DNA of 64,000 nucleotides from Myxococcales bacterium (GTDB lineage Bacteria; Myxococcota_A; Polyangia; Polyangiales; Houyiibacteriaceae), in the NCBI GenBank assembly GCA_019637115.1, contig JAHBWH010000006.1:37135-101134 (forward strand), written 5' to 3'. The notes under the pieces were generated by a model. The model ran no database searches. It saw only the letters and a program-made list of their open reading frames with translations, and had not been told where the DNA came from. The position numbers and the translations under genes are program-made. Numbering within the stretch: the first letter of the stretch is position 1; each line of letters opens with the position of its first letter. Below, one piece after another: positions 46,801-53,960 of the stretch.

Positions 46801-47205
46801 GTGACGGGGATGACGCCGGCGGGCGCGGTGATGGACATCGAGGTGAACCGCAAGCTCGCCGAGGTCGCGGTCGAGGCCCTGGCCGAACGCGCGGGCCGCC
46901 AGAACGGCCTCTCCGCCGCCGAGCACGAGCGCCTCGTGAAGGAGGTCCGCGACCGCGGCCTCGCCCTCGTGGACGCGTGGGAGACGGTGGTGAAGGTCGC
47001 GCGAGAGGAGTCGGCCTCGAAGCGGAGCTACTCGCGCTTCGACAAGGACAAGAGCGCCGGCAAGCCCCTGCTCACGCTGGTGACCGACGAGGACAAGGAG
47101 CTGACAGCCGACGAGAAGCGGTTCGTGGCGCCAACGTCGATGCGCGACGTCGAGGAGTCGGTGCACCTCTGGATCGAGCGGCGTGCGCTGGGAGGCAAGG
47201 GCTGA
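43819..47205 (+). CDS. drmA: DISARM protein DrmA (helicase-domain)
   Basis: A 1128-residue protein. The long N-terminal region (RDSLVDALEAELVGPFFPPG, GFLAPHG) matches DrmA. Walker A PTGGGKTEAYLG starts at residue 430, a four-Cys segment (CPWCDTP...CADFQC) is at about 548, the DELH box in LIVQDELHLISGPLG is at about 667, and motif VI QASSRVGRQHPGL is at about 920. DrmA and DrmB load on foreign DNA in DISARM phage restriction. The stop overlaps the drmB start (TGATG). ATG 43819 is the only start with coding character. Genomic context and order drmA-drmB-drmC are canonical. Confidence 0.93.
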   Translation: MPSSADVRDSLVDALEAELVGPFFPPGYEGPTDEVLSLPPSRWYLTGFLAPHGGRETQDPTADDELGAGPEDEDEEPEAPEGEPKVPRHFPASMGMSVLLPPSEVADTLEVTVRFSEYVLEEREVEGKKRKARVWRRMPRQEKSLTLRVERSLVEQGVMVPDTPGVFVKGKLELAEAPGLPKGTRGLSLFVVNERVIEGKPPFDGQFLFQVELELHYAPGFVARPNRQGEDASDWDDRVADLQFRGRFEHAVGHGVSVEVPPHAGETVTRVKTKWLPRHEVRRAVTHEEEGIETAMEKLAALSDGAAAKAMLGSIVDRYEAWLVTQATIAVDSDERRQTRDELVKQAREAKARIAAGLDLLASDPQVFEAFRRMNEAMARSALQRSAKWYSETKRPKWRLFQLAFVLLNLVGVANDEHEDRKNVELIFFPTGGGKTEAYLGVIAFTLLLRRLRGQTRPDQGLGVAVLLRYTLRLLTLDQLGRAATLICALELQRQAAPEVLGDARLAVGLWVGRSATANTLEQVKKAILEYKNSASKNAPSPFPLPNCPWCDTPLTRDSLTLVPSPSQPEGVVVGCADFQCAFSARKNREGLPVLFVDEQIYRELPSFVVATVDKFAMMPWRGETGMLFGRATHRHEHRFYGPMDSKPRAARPLPDGLRPPELIVQDELHLISGPLGTMVGLYETAIEHLCARETESGERIVPKVIASTATVRRAREQIRALFGRQGVSLFPPPGVNDSESFFAKVDPTSPGRLYVGVAAQGRSMKGILLRTYVDLLCAAEKAHAPEPRTSDDAKKARRDAADPYMTVAGYFNSLRELGGMRRLVEDDVRVRCEKIEDKRPVDHEGPHPTLKKRKIQAEPVELTSRESTAKIKDAKDRLGKPHDDKEHVDVLLASNMISVGVDIDRLGLMVVAGQPKTTSEYIQASSRVGRQHPGLVVTCFNIVKPRDRSHYERFVAYHASFYRFVEATSLTPFSGPALERGLAGTLVGMTRLGVTGMTPAGAVMDIEVNRKLAEVAVEALAERAGRQNGLSAAEHERLVKEVRDRGLALVDAWETVVKVAREESASKRSYSRFDKDKSAGKPLLTLVTDEDKELTADEKRFVAPTSMRDVEESVHLWIERRALGGKG

Positions 47206-49073
47206 TGGCGACCAGCAAGCGCGTGAAGGCGAAGCCGGAAGGCGAGATCCGTCGCAGCCAGATGGTGACGACCTACGGCCCCGGCTCGATGGTCGACCTG
47301 GTGCACAACGCCGTGCTCGTCGGCGGCTTGGACTTCTGGGGCTGGGACAAGAAGAAGGGTCGCGTGCCCGTCCCCGAGCCGCGCCTCCGCGACACGCTCG
47401 CCGACCGCTTCAAGAAGGCCGGGCTCGCGCTCAGCGCGGACTACCCGTTCTTCGAGCCGCCGGTCGCCGGAGACGAGGCGAGCCGCTTCGTCGGCGTGCA
47501 GGTGCTCGAGTTCCCCCAGTGGTTCGTGTGCCAGAACCCCGCGTGCCGCGCGCTCGTGCGCAAAGACGGCCTCGAGCTCAAGAACGGCAAGTACCTGCAC
47601 GTCTGCGGGAGCGACCGGAAGCCGCACGAGACGGTGCCCGTCCGCTTCCTCGGCGCGTGCAAGAAGGGCCACACCCAGGACTTCCCGTGGATCGCCTTCG
47701 CACACCTGCAGAAGGGTCGATGTGCGGCGCCCTCGTTGCGGCTGCTCGAGGGGGCCACGGGTGACTTCTCCGAGATCGTCGTGGAGTGCGTCGCGTGCGG
47801 CGCGTCGCAGCCCTTGAGTGCTGCGATGACCTCGAGCGCGCCGGCCGATGCCGTCGGTCCGCGCCTTCGCTGCGACGGTGACCGGCCGTGGCTCGGCCCG
47901 GAAGGACGCGAGCCGGGCTGCGAGGAGCCGTTGCGTTTGCTCGTGCGCACGGCGAGCAACTCGTACTTCGCGCAGGTGGTGAGCGCGATCTCGATCCCCC
48001 AGCCCGGCAAGGAGCTCGAGGAGAAGGTCCGCGAGCACTGGGACGTCCTCAAGGCCGCGACCAAGGAGACGCTGCCGGTCTTCCGCACCATCCCGAAGAT
48101 CCAGGTCGCGCTCGCCGAGTACGCCGACCCCGACGTGATCGCGGCGGTGAAGTCGATCGCCGAGGGCAAGCCTCCCACCCTCGAGCCGCTTCGGACCGCG
48201 GAGTTCCGCCAGCTCGTGGCGAGCGCCGACGAGGCCCCGGGCGAGCTCCCGCCACCCCACGAGACCTACTTCGCGCGCCGTGTCTTGCCCGAAGGAGGGG
48301 TGCCGAGCGGCATCGAGCGGCTGGTGCTGGCGTCGAAGCTGCGCGAGGTGCGGGTGCAGATCGGCTTCACGCGCCTCGAGCCCGTGACCGCGGACCTGCA
48401 GGGAGACTTCGACCTCGGGGTGCAGTCCGCGCGGCTCGGGCTCACGACGAACTGGCTCCCGGCGACCGAAGTGCGGGGCGAGGGCATCTTCATCCAGCTC
48501 TCCGAGTCCGCGATCCGCGCGTGGGAAGAGCGCGACGCCGTGAAGGCGCGCGACGAAGCGCTCCGTGGCGGCTACGAGGCGTGGAAGGCGACGGTGAGCG
48601 AGGCGCCTTCGTATCCGGGCATCCGCTTCTACCTGATCCACTCGCTCTCGCACCTGCTGATCACCGCGATCAGCCTCGAGTGCGGCTACTCCGCGAGCGC
48701 GATCCGAGAGCGCCTCTACTGCGGCCCCTCCGACGCCGACCCGAGCACGCCGATGGCCGCGATCCTCCTGCACACCGGCAGCTCGGGCACCGAAGGCACG
48801 CTCGGCGGTTTGGTCGAGCAGGGTCGCAAGCTCCGCGAGCACCTCCGTCGCGCGTACGACCTCGGCAAGCTCTGCAGCAACGACCCCGTCTGCGCGGCCC
48901 ACTCACCGCACGAGGACCCGGCCGAGCGGTGGCTCGAAGGCGCGGCGTGCCACGGCTGCCTCTTCATCGCCGAGTGCTCGTGCGAGCGGTTCAACCGCTA
49001 CCTCGACCGCGCGCTCGTGGTGCCGACCGTGGGCCGCCCGACCGAGCTTGCGTTCTTCGCGGAGCGCCCGTGA
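47205..49073 (+). CDS. drmB: DISARM protein DrmB (DUF1998)
   Basis: A 622-residue protein. The N-terminal EIRRSQMVTTYGPGSMVDL is the DrmB signature. Cys pairs FVCQNPACRALV, HVCGSDRK and VVECVACGASQP suggest zinc binding in the first 220 residues. The C-terminal DUF1998 domain carries YLIHSLSHLLITAISLECGY, ILLHTGSSGTEGTLGGL and the terminal Cys cluster CHGCLFIAECSCERFNR. Its start overlaps the drmA stop (TGATG), implying coupled translation. In DISARM, DrmAB forms the core complex that senses and acts on incoming DNA. Confidence 0.94.
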   Translation: MATSKRVKAKPEGEIRRSQMVTTYGPGSMVDLVHNAVLVGGLDFWGWDKKKGRVPVPEPRLRDTLADRFKKAGLALSADYPFFEPPVAGDEASRFVGVQVLEFPQWFVCQNPACRALVRKDGLELKNGKYLHVCGSDRKPHETVPVRFLGACKKGHTQDFPWIAFAHLQKGRCAAPSLRLLEGATGDFSEIVVECVACGASQPLSAAMTSSAPADAVGPRLRCDGDRPWLGPEGREPGCEEPLRLLVRTASNSYFAQVVSAISIPQPGKELEEKVREHWDVLKAATKETLPVFRTIPKIQVALAEYADPDVIAAVKSIAEGKPPTLEPLRTAEFRQLVASADEAPGELPPPHETYFARRVLPEGGVPSGIERLVLASKLREVRVQIGFTRLEPVTADLQGDFDLGVQSARLGLTTNWLPATEVRGEGIFIQLSESAIRAWEERDAVKARDEALRGGYEAWKATVSEAPSYPGIRFYLIHSLSHLLITAISLECGYSASAIRERLYCGPSDADPSTPMAAILLHTGSSGTEGTLGGLVEQGRKLREHLRRAYDLGKLCSNDPVCAAHSPHEDPAERWLEGAACHGCLFIAECSCERFNRYLDRALVVPTVGRPTELAFFAERP

Positions 49074-49113
49074 GCCCAGCCCGAACGACCGAAGCGTTGC
49101 GGGGAGCGACGCG

Positions 49114-49911
49114 GTGACGCGCTCTGGACTCACGGCCCTCTCGACGCCGGAGCTCGAGGCGCTCGCGGCACATCTCGCAGACGGCCGCCTGACGGCCCCG
49201 TGGACGTTCGCGTCGTTCGCGGCGACCGGGTTCGCGCACCACGCGAGGATCCTCGTGAGGACCTTCGGCGGGCTCGACCTCACGGCGGCGCGCCGGCTCC
49301 TAGAAGCGGTGCTCGCCGAGCGCGAACGTCCCGCTCCCCGTCTCGAGCTCGTCTGGACCGGACCGGAGGCGCCGACCAGCTCGTCGCGCGACACCTGGAT
49401 CGTCGTCCGCCAGCTCTTCGAGAGCGCTCGCGAGCGCGTGATCGTGGGTGGCTTCAGCTTCGATCACGGCGAAGAGATCTTCCGACCCCTTCACGCGGTC
49501 ATGCGTGACCACGGCGTCCGCACGTCGCTCTTCGTCGACCTCGACCAGGGCAAGATCACGGCCGAGGTCGGCCCCGCCTACGCGACCGCTCGGATCGATC
49601 GCTTCTTCCGCGACAACTGGCCCTTCGGCGACCCGCGCCCCACCGTGTTCTACGACCCGCGCACGGCCGTGCCCGGACCCCCATGGGTCAGCCTGCACGC
49701 CAAATGCGTCGTGGTGGACGACGCGCGCGCCCTGGTCACGAGCGCGAACTTCACCGACCGCGGCCAGACGCGAAACCTCGAAGCCGGCGTGCTTATCGAG
49801 GACGCCGGGTTCGCGACCAAGCTCGCTGCGCAGTGGCGCGGGCTCGTGAGCGCGGGGCAGGTGGCGCGGTACTCCGGTTCGGGAGAGCCTGGCGGCGCGC
49901 GAGGCCGGTGA
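49114..49911 (+). CDS. drmC: DISARM protein DrmC (phospholipase D-like nuclease)
   Basis: A 265-residue protein with a PLD-type HKD motif at residues 195-202 (HAKCVVVD) followed by TSANFTDRGQTRNLEAGVLI. The N-terminal half is helical (ELEALAAHLADGRLTAPWTF) and VGGFSFDHG starts the catalytic fold. The GTG at 49114 has GGGGAG upstream; it lies 40 bases after drmB. A single HKD motif implies a dimeric active site. DrmC is the third core DISARM gene; no methyltransferase gene follows or precedes. Confidence 0.92.
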   Translation: MTRSGLTALSTPELEALAAHLADGRLTAPWTFASFAATGFAHHARILVRTFGGLDLTAARRLLEAVLAERERPAPRLELVWTGPEAPTSSSRDTWIVVRQLFESARERVIVGGFSFDHGEEIFRPLHAVMRDHGVRTSLFVDLDQGKITAEVGPAYATARIDRFFRDNWPFGDPRPTVFYDPRTAVPGPPWVSLHAKCVVVDDARALVTSANFTDRGQTRNLEAGVLIEDAGFATKLAAQWRGLVSAGQVARYSGSGEPGGARGR

Positions 49912-50021
49912 GGAGCTGGTCGAAATCGTCGCTCGCCTCAGACAGTGCAGCGCGCTGGCGCTGGCCGTGGCTCGAGCGCTCCGCGCGCGAGCGGCGACTC
50001 CAAGTCGTGGTACGAAGAGGC

Positions 50022-51137
50022 ATGCGGCGCTTCTTCGCGGTTGGGGATCCTCAGGCCGAGCTCTCGAAGCTCTTGGCGGTGCTGGGGCACCACGGGCTCC
50101 TCGACGCGAACGAGCAGCTCCGGCCCGAGGTCGGGCTCGTCTCGATGGGGGACCACTTCGACTTCGGCGCGCCGCGCGACGAGGCGCATCGGATCGCCAT
50201 CGGCCTCGAGGGCGAGCGCATCCTCGAGTGGCTGAGCGCACACCCCGAGGATCAGGTGCGCATCTTGGTCGGCAACCACGACCTCGCGCGCGTGCAGGAG
50301 CTCGCCCCCTTCGATGACGCTTCCTTCGGCGCGGCGCGCGAGGCAGCGGCCGCCATCGCCGCGATGCCCGAGGCAGAGCGCGAGGACGCGACGGCGGCGT
50401 TTCACGAGTGCTTCGCGCCCCTGCCGACGCCGGGCGTCGCGACGCGCGACTTCAGCGCCTTCGCCGCGTCGCAGCGGCCGCTCGTGCAGCGTCTGCTCGT
50501 CTCGGGTCGCTTCGAGGCCGCGATCGAGGCCGAGATCGGCGGGCGCGCCTGCCTCTTGAACCACACGGGCGTCACGACCCGCGAGCTGCGCCTGCTGGAG
50601 GTCGCGGGCTCGGGCGAGGGCCCGTCCGACCCGAGCGTGGCCGACGTCGCGGGGGCGCTGAACGACTTCTTCCGGGCGCGGGTCGCGGAGGCCGGCGCGA
50701 AGTGGGCGCTCGACGAGCACGCGCTGCTCGACCTCGCGCCGCTCTACCACATGGGCGTCCCTGGCCAGGAGGCCGGGGGGTGGCTGGCGGCCCGACCTGC
50801 CAACCGCGACCGGGCGTCGGACGAGGATCTCGCGTGGTCCGAGGCGCGCCCTCGCCGCTACGATCCGCGCGCGCTCGCCCCAGGGCTCCTGCAGGCCGTC
50901 GGGCACACGCAGCACAAGAAGCTCCTCTCGGAGCTCGCGCCGTGGACGAGCGAGGCGGCCCATGCCTCGACTTACGAGCTCCGCTCGCTCGTCGTGCGGG
51001 GCGGGAACGTACGCTACCGCGCGGGCGTCGACGTCTCGGCGTCCGACGCGACCGTGATCTTCACCGACGTGCGCCTGCTCGAGGCCCCGCCGGACGAGGC
51101 GGCGCTGCTCCCGCTCGACGCCGTGCGCCCGCGCTGA
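50022..51137 (+). CDS. Calcineurin-like metallophosphoesterase
   Basis: A 371-residue protein from ATG 50022 with GAAGAGG upstream. Metal-binding motifs appear in order: GDPQAE (a variant of GDxH), VSMGDHFDFG (GD), ILVGNHDLARV (GNHD), LLNHTGVT and VGHTQHKK (GHT-H). The chemistry (phosphomonoester, diester or nucleotide hydrolysis) cannot be told. It follows drmC by 110 bases on the same strand, so it may belong to the defence operon or be an ordinary neighbour. The C-terminus (LRSLVVRGGNVRYRAGVDVS) is strand-rich. Confidence 0.85.
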   Translation: MRRFFAVGDPQAELSKLLAVLGHHGLLDANEQLRPEVGLVSMGDHFDFGAPRDEAHRIAIGLEGERILEWLSAHPEDQVRILVGNHDLARVQELAPFDDASFGAAREAAAAIAAMPEAEREDATAAFHECFAPLPTPGVATRDFSAFAASQRPLVQRLLVSGRFEAAIEAEIGGRACLLNHTGVTTRELRLLEVAGSGEGPSDPSVADVAGALNDFFRARVAEAGAKWALDEHALLDLAPLYHMGVPGQEAGGWLAARPANRDRASDEDLAWSEARPRRYDPRALAPGLLQAVGHTQHKKLLSELAPWTSEAAHASTYELRSLVVRGGNVRYRAGVDVSASDATVIFTDVRLLEAPPDEAALLPLDAVRPR

Positions 51138-51160
51138 GCGCCCGCGCCGTCGGTCGAGCG

Positions 51161-51311
51161 CTCGTCAGTCCACGAGGAGCTTGCCCGGTTTGAGCGCCCT
51201 GTGGGTCGAGCGTGGTCGCCAGTGCTCGACGACGTGCGCCGACTGCGCGGCTGTCGCGGTACGCGCGAGAACGAGGAGCTTGCCCGGGTTGAGCGCCCTG
51301 TGGGTCGAGCG
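51161..51311. repeat. Two decayed copies of the downstream gene's 3' end
   Basis: The last about 50 bases of the alkylglycerone-phosphate synthase gene (51311-51365) recur at 51161-51212 and 51271-51311: CGTCAGTCCAC, GAGCTTGCCCGG and GCCCTGTGGGTCGAGCG are shared, each copy lacking or changing a few bases. Confidence 0.88.
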
Positions 51312-51315
51312 CTCG

Positions 51316-52971
51316 TCAGTCCACCAGCAGCTTGCCCGGATTGAGCACGCCCTGTGGGTCGAGCGTCTTCTTCGCGGCCGCGAGCATGCCGAGCGCGAGC
51401 TCGCCCTTCTCGCGCCCGAGCCACGGGGCGTGGTCCTGCCCGACGCCGTGGTGGTGGCTGATGGTGCCGCCGTGATCGGCGATCGCGTCGCTCGCGGCCG
51501 TCTTCAACCCTCGCCACTGCGCCAGCTCGGCGTCGAGGCCGCCCTCCGCGCGGGGGAAGAAGAAGGTGAAGTAGAGGCTCGCGCCGTCCTTGTAGGAGTG
51601 GCTGATGTGCGTGAGCACGGCGCCGCGGACGAGCTTCGAGGAGATCGCGTGACGCACGGCCTCGTAGAGGCGCGGCAGGTTCGCCCACGTCGTCGAGGTC
51701 TCGAGCGTGTCGACGCCGATGCCGCGGTCCATCATCGGATCGCGTAGGTAGGGCATCGCGAAGCGGTTCGCGAGCCACGCCCGTCCGGGGCTCGTCCCGA
51801 CCGGTAGGCCGCCCTCGCGCGTGCACGCGAGGAGCGTCTCGGCGAGCGCCCCTCGGACGTGCGCCTTGTCGCCCTCGAGGCCGACCATGAGCACACAACG
51901 TCCCGGGCCGTACCCGAGCGCGGCGAGCCCCTTCTCGGCGACCTCGGTGCCCTTGCCGTGCGGCTTGCGCAGGCCCTGGAGCGCGCCGAAGAAGTAGCTC
52001 TCGTCGCCGTCGGAGAGGCGGAGCATCGCGACTGGGATCTCGGCCTGGACGATGCGCCGGATGGCGGCTGCGCCCGCCTCGAAGCTCTTGAAGAGGTACG
52101 CGCGGTAGTCGCGCGCCTCGGGGAGAGCGCAGATCTTGACGGTCGCCTCGGTGATCACGCCGAGCGTGCCCTCGCTGCCGACGACGACCTCGTTGAGGTT
52201 CGGCCCGGCGGCGCTCTGCGGGAAGGGGCGCGTCTCCCACGTGCCCGCGGGGGTCGCGAGGCGTGCCGCCACGAGCCATTTGTTGGCGGCGCCGTACCGG
52301 TTCGACTGCTGGCCCGCGCCCCGCGCCGCGATCCAGCCGCCGAGCGTCGAGAACTCGAAGCTCTGCGGGTAGTGGCCGAGCGTGTAGCCGCGCGCCTCGA
52401 GCGCTTGCTCGAGGTCGGGGCCCCACACGCCCGCCTCGAAGGTCGCCGTGTGCGAGACCTCGTCGAGCTCGAGCATTCGGCTCATCCGCGTCGTGTCGAG
52501 CGTGACCACCCCGCGGTGGCCGGGCCCGCCGCGGCCCTCGACGCCGCCGACGACGCTCGAGCCGCCGCCGAAGGGCACGACCGCGAGCGACGCGCTGTCG
52601 CAGTATTGGACCAGCGCGACGCACTCCTCGTGCGAGGCCGGGAAGGCGACGACGTCCGGCGCGCTCGAGAGGTCGCCGTAGCGGAGGCGGAGCAGGTCCG
52701 GGTAGGAGCGGCCGAGCGCGTGCGCGGCCCGCTGGAGCGGCTCGGTCGAGGCGTGGCAGAGGTCACGTAGGCTCGCGAGGGTCGCCGCGTCGAGGCGGAC
52801 GTCGGGGAGCTCGCACGCCTCGAGCGGCCGCGCCGGCGTCTCGGGCAAGAGGGGCAGCCCGACGGATTCGCGCAGGAAGTCCCAGACCTTCTCGTCGTTG
52901 CCGCCGAGGTCGAACGACTGCCGCGCGAGCCCCCAGCCGTTCCAACGAAGCTCGTCCCGCGTGTAGCTCAT
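51316..52971 (-). CDS. Alkyldihydroxyacetonephosphate (alkylglycerone-phosphate) synthase homologue
   Basis: A 551-residue FAD enzyme. ELRWNGWGLARQSFDL at the N-terminus, the FAD-binding VVPFGGGSSVVGGVE with VTLDTTRMSRML, GYTLGHYPQSFEFSTLGGWI with GAGQQSNRYG, and near the end GGTISHHHGVGQDHAPWLG are specific for alkylglycerone-phosphate synthases. These replace the acyl group of acyl-DHAP by a fatty alcohol, the committed step to ether lipids. Myxobacteria make ether lipids, which fits. ATG 52971. Tandem decayed copies of its 3' end follow the stop. Confidence 0.88.
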   Translation of the reverse strand: MSYTRDELRWNGWGLARQSFDLGGNDEKVWDFLRESVGLPLLPETPARPLEACELPDVRLDAATLASLRDLCHASTEPLQRAAHALGRSYPDLLRLRYGDLSSAPDVVAFPASHEECVALVQYCDSASLAVVPFGGGSSVVGGVEGRGGPGHRGVVTLDTTRMSRMLELDEVSHTATFEAGVWGPDLEQALEARGYTLGHYPQSFEFSTLGGWIAARGAGQQSNRYGAANKWLVAARLATPAGTWETRPFPQSAAGPNLNEVVVGSEGTLGVITEATVKICALPEARDYRAYLFKSFEAGAAAIRRIVQAEIPVAMLRLSDGDESYFFGALQGLRKPHGKGTEVAEKGLAALGYGPGRCVLMVGLEGDKAHVRGALAETLLACTREGGLPVGTSPGRAWLANRFAMPYLRDPMMDRGIGVDTLETSTTWANLPRLYEAVRHAISSKLVRGAVLTHISHSYKDGASLYFTFFFPRAEGGLDAELAQWRGLKTAASDAIADHGGTISHHHGVGQDHAPWLGREKGELALGMLAAAKKTLDPQGVLNPGKLLVD

Positions 52972-53153
52972 CGACGCTCTCCCGCGCGGCCCTCACCGAA
53001 TCCTCGCCGCGTCGAGGGGTGTATGCGCAACCTCCGGAGGGCGCAACGAGCCCGTCGTCGTCGCGCCGCCCGGGCACCGCTCCCGATGGGGCCGTGAATT
53101 CCCGTCATCACGCGACGTGACGACGACCCTCGCGTTGGGGTAGGGTGGCGTCG

Positions 53154-53960
53154 ATGGGTTGCCGCCCGGATTTGGGCCTCTTCGTGCTCGCTCTCGCCAT
53201 CGGCCTCGTGGCGCCGGACACCGGCGCGCTCGCGCAGACGACGCGCGAGCCGCCGCCCGAGGCGATCGAGCTCTTCGCGAGCGGGCGCGCGCACTACGAG
53301 GGCGGCCGATACGGCGATGCGGCCCGGGATCTCGAGGCCGCCTTGCAGCTCGACCCGGGCTCGCCGACGCTCATCTACAACCTGACCCGCGTCTACGAGC
53401 TGATGGGCGATCTCGACCGCGCGCTGCGGTACGGCGAGCAATACCTGATGCTCCTCCCACCCGATGACGAGGAGGAGCGCGAGGTCGCGGAGGTCACCCT
53501 GCGTCGGCTCCGCGGCGCGCGGGACTACCTCGCGCTGCGGCAGGCGGCCGAGCAGGGGCAGGTGCAGAGCCTCCGACAGCTCGCCCCACGTGTGATCGTT
53601 CGCGAGCGTGGCGTCGCCGACACCCCCTTCTGGATCACGCTGGCTGCGGGCGCGGCGGTGCTCGCCGCGGGGGCCGTGGTCGGCGGGCTGGCGCTGAAGA
53701 CGGGAAACGACGCGAGCGACTTCGTCCTCCGTGACCCAGCCGACCAAGCCATCCGTCAGCGTCGCGTCGACCGGGCCGATCGGCTCGCGCTCTCGGCGGA
53801 CATCCTGCTCGGGGTCGGCGCGGTCACCTGCATCGCCGCGGGCCTGCTTTACCTGCTCCGGGTGCGGACCATCGAGCGCGACGCGACCCCCGACGAGGTG
53901 GCGCTCTCGATCGGCAGCGACGGCCGCGGCGCGTGGCTGGTCGTGCGGGGGGCGTTGTGA
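53154..53960 (+). CDS. TPR protein with two C-terminal membrane helices
   Basis: A 268-residue protein: signal peptide (GLFVLALAIGLVAPDTGALA), TPR-type helices (LFASGRAHYEGGRYGDAARD, LIYNLTRVYELMGDLDRALR), then two hydrophobic helices (WITLAAGAAVLAAGAVVGGL; LLGVGAVTCIAAGLLYLLRV). This layout is frequent in Myxococcota proteins of unknown function. ATG 53154 is preferred over the GTG at 53145. Its stop overlaps the GTG of the next gene (GTGA), so the two are translationally coupled with a MopE-type lipoprotein. Confidence 0.78.
   Translation: MGCRPDLGLFVLALAIGLVAPDTGALAQTTREPPPEAIELFASGRAHYEGGRYGDAARDLEAALQLDPGSPTLIYNLTRVYELMGDLDRALRYGEQYLMLLPPDDEEEREVAEVTLRRLRGARDYLALRQAAEQGQVQSLRQLAPRVIVRERGVADTPFWITLAAGAAVLAAGAVVGGLALKTGNDASDFVLRDPADQAIRQRRVDRADRLALSADILLGVGAVTCIAAGLLYLLRVRTIERDATPDEVALSIGSDGRGAWLVVRGAL

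Noticed and set aside
43765..47166. A 1133-residue open frame antisense to drmA
   Set aside because: It is the mirror of GC-rich codon bias; its protein is Arg/Leu/Glu/Ala-rich with no motif, while the sense strand carries a full DrmA.
49114..49911. Cardiolipin synthase instead of DrmC
   Set aside because: Only one HKD motif, no membrane segment, and the gene lies directly after drmA-drmB.
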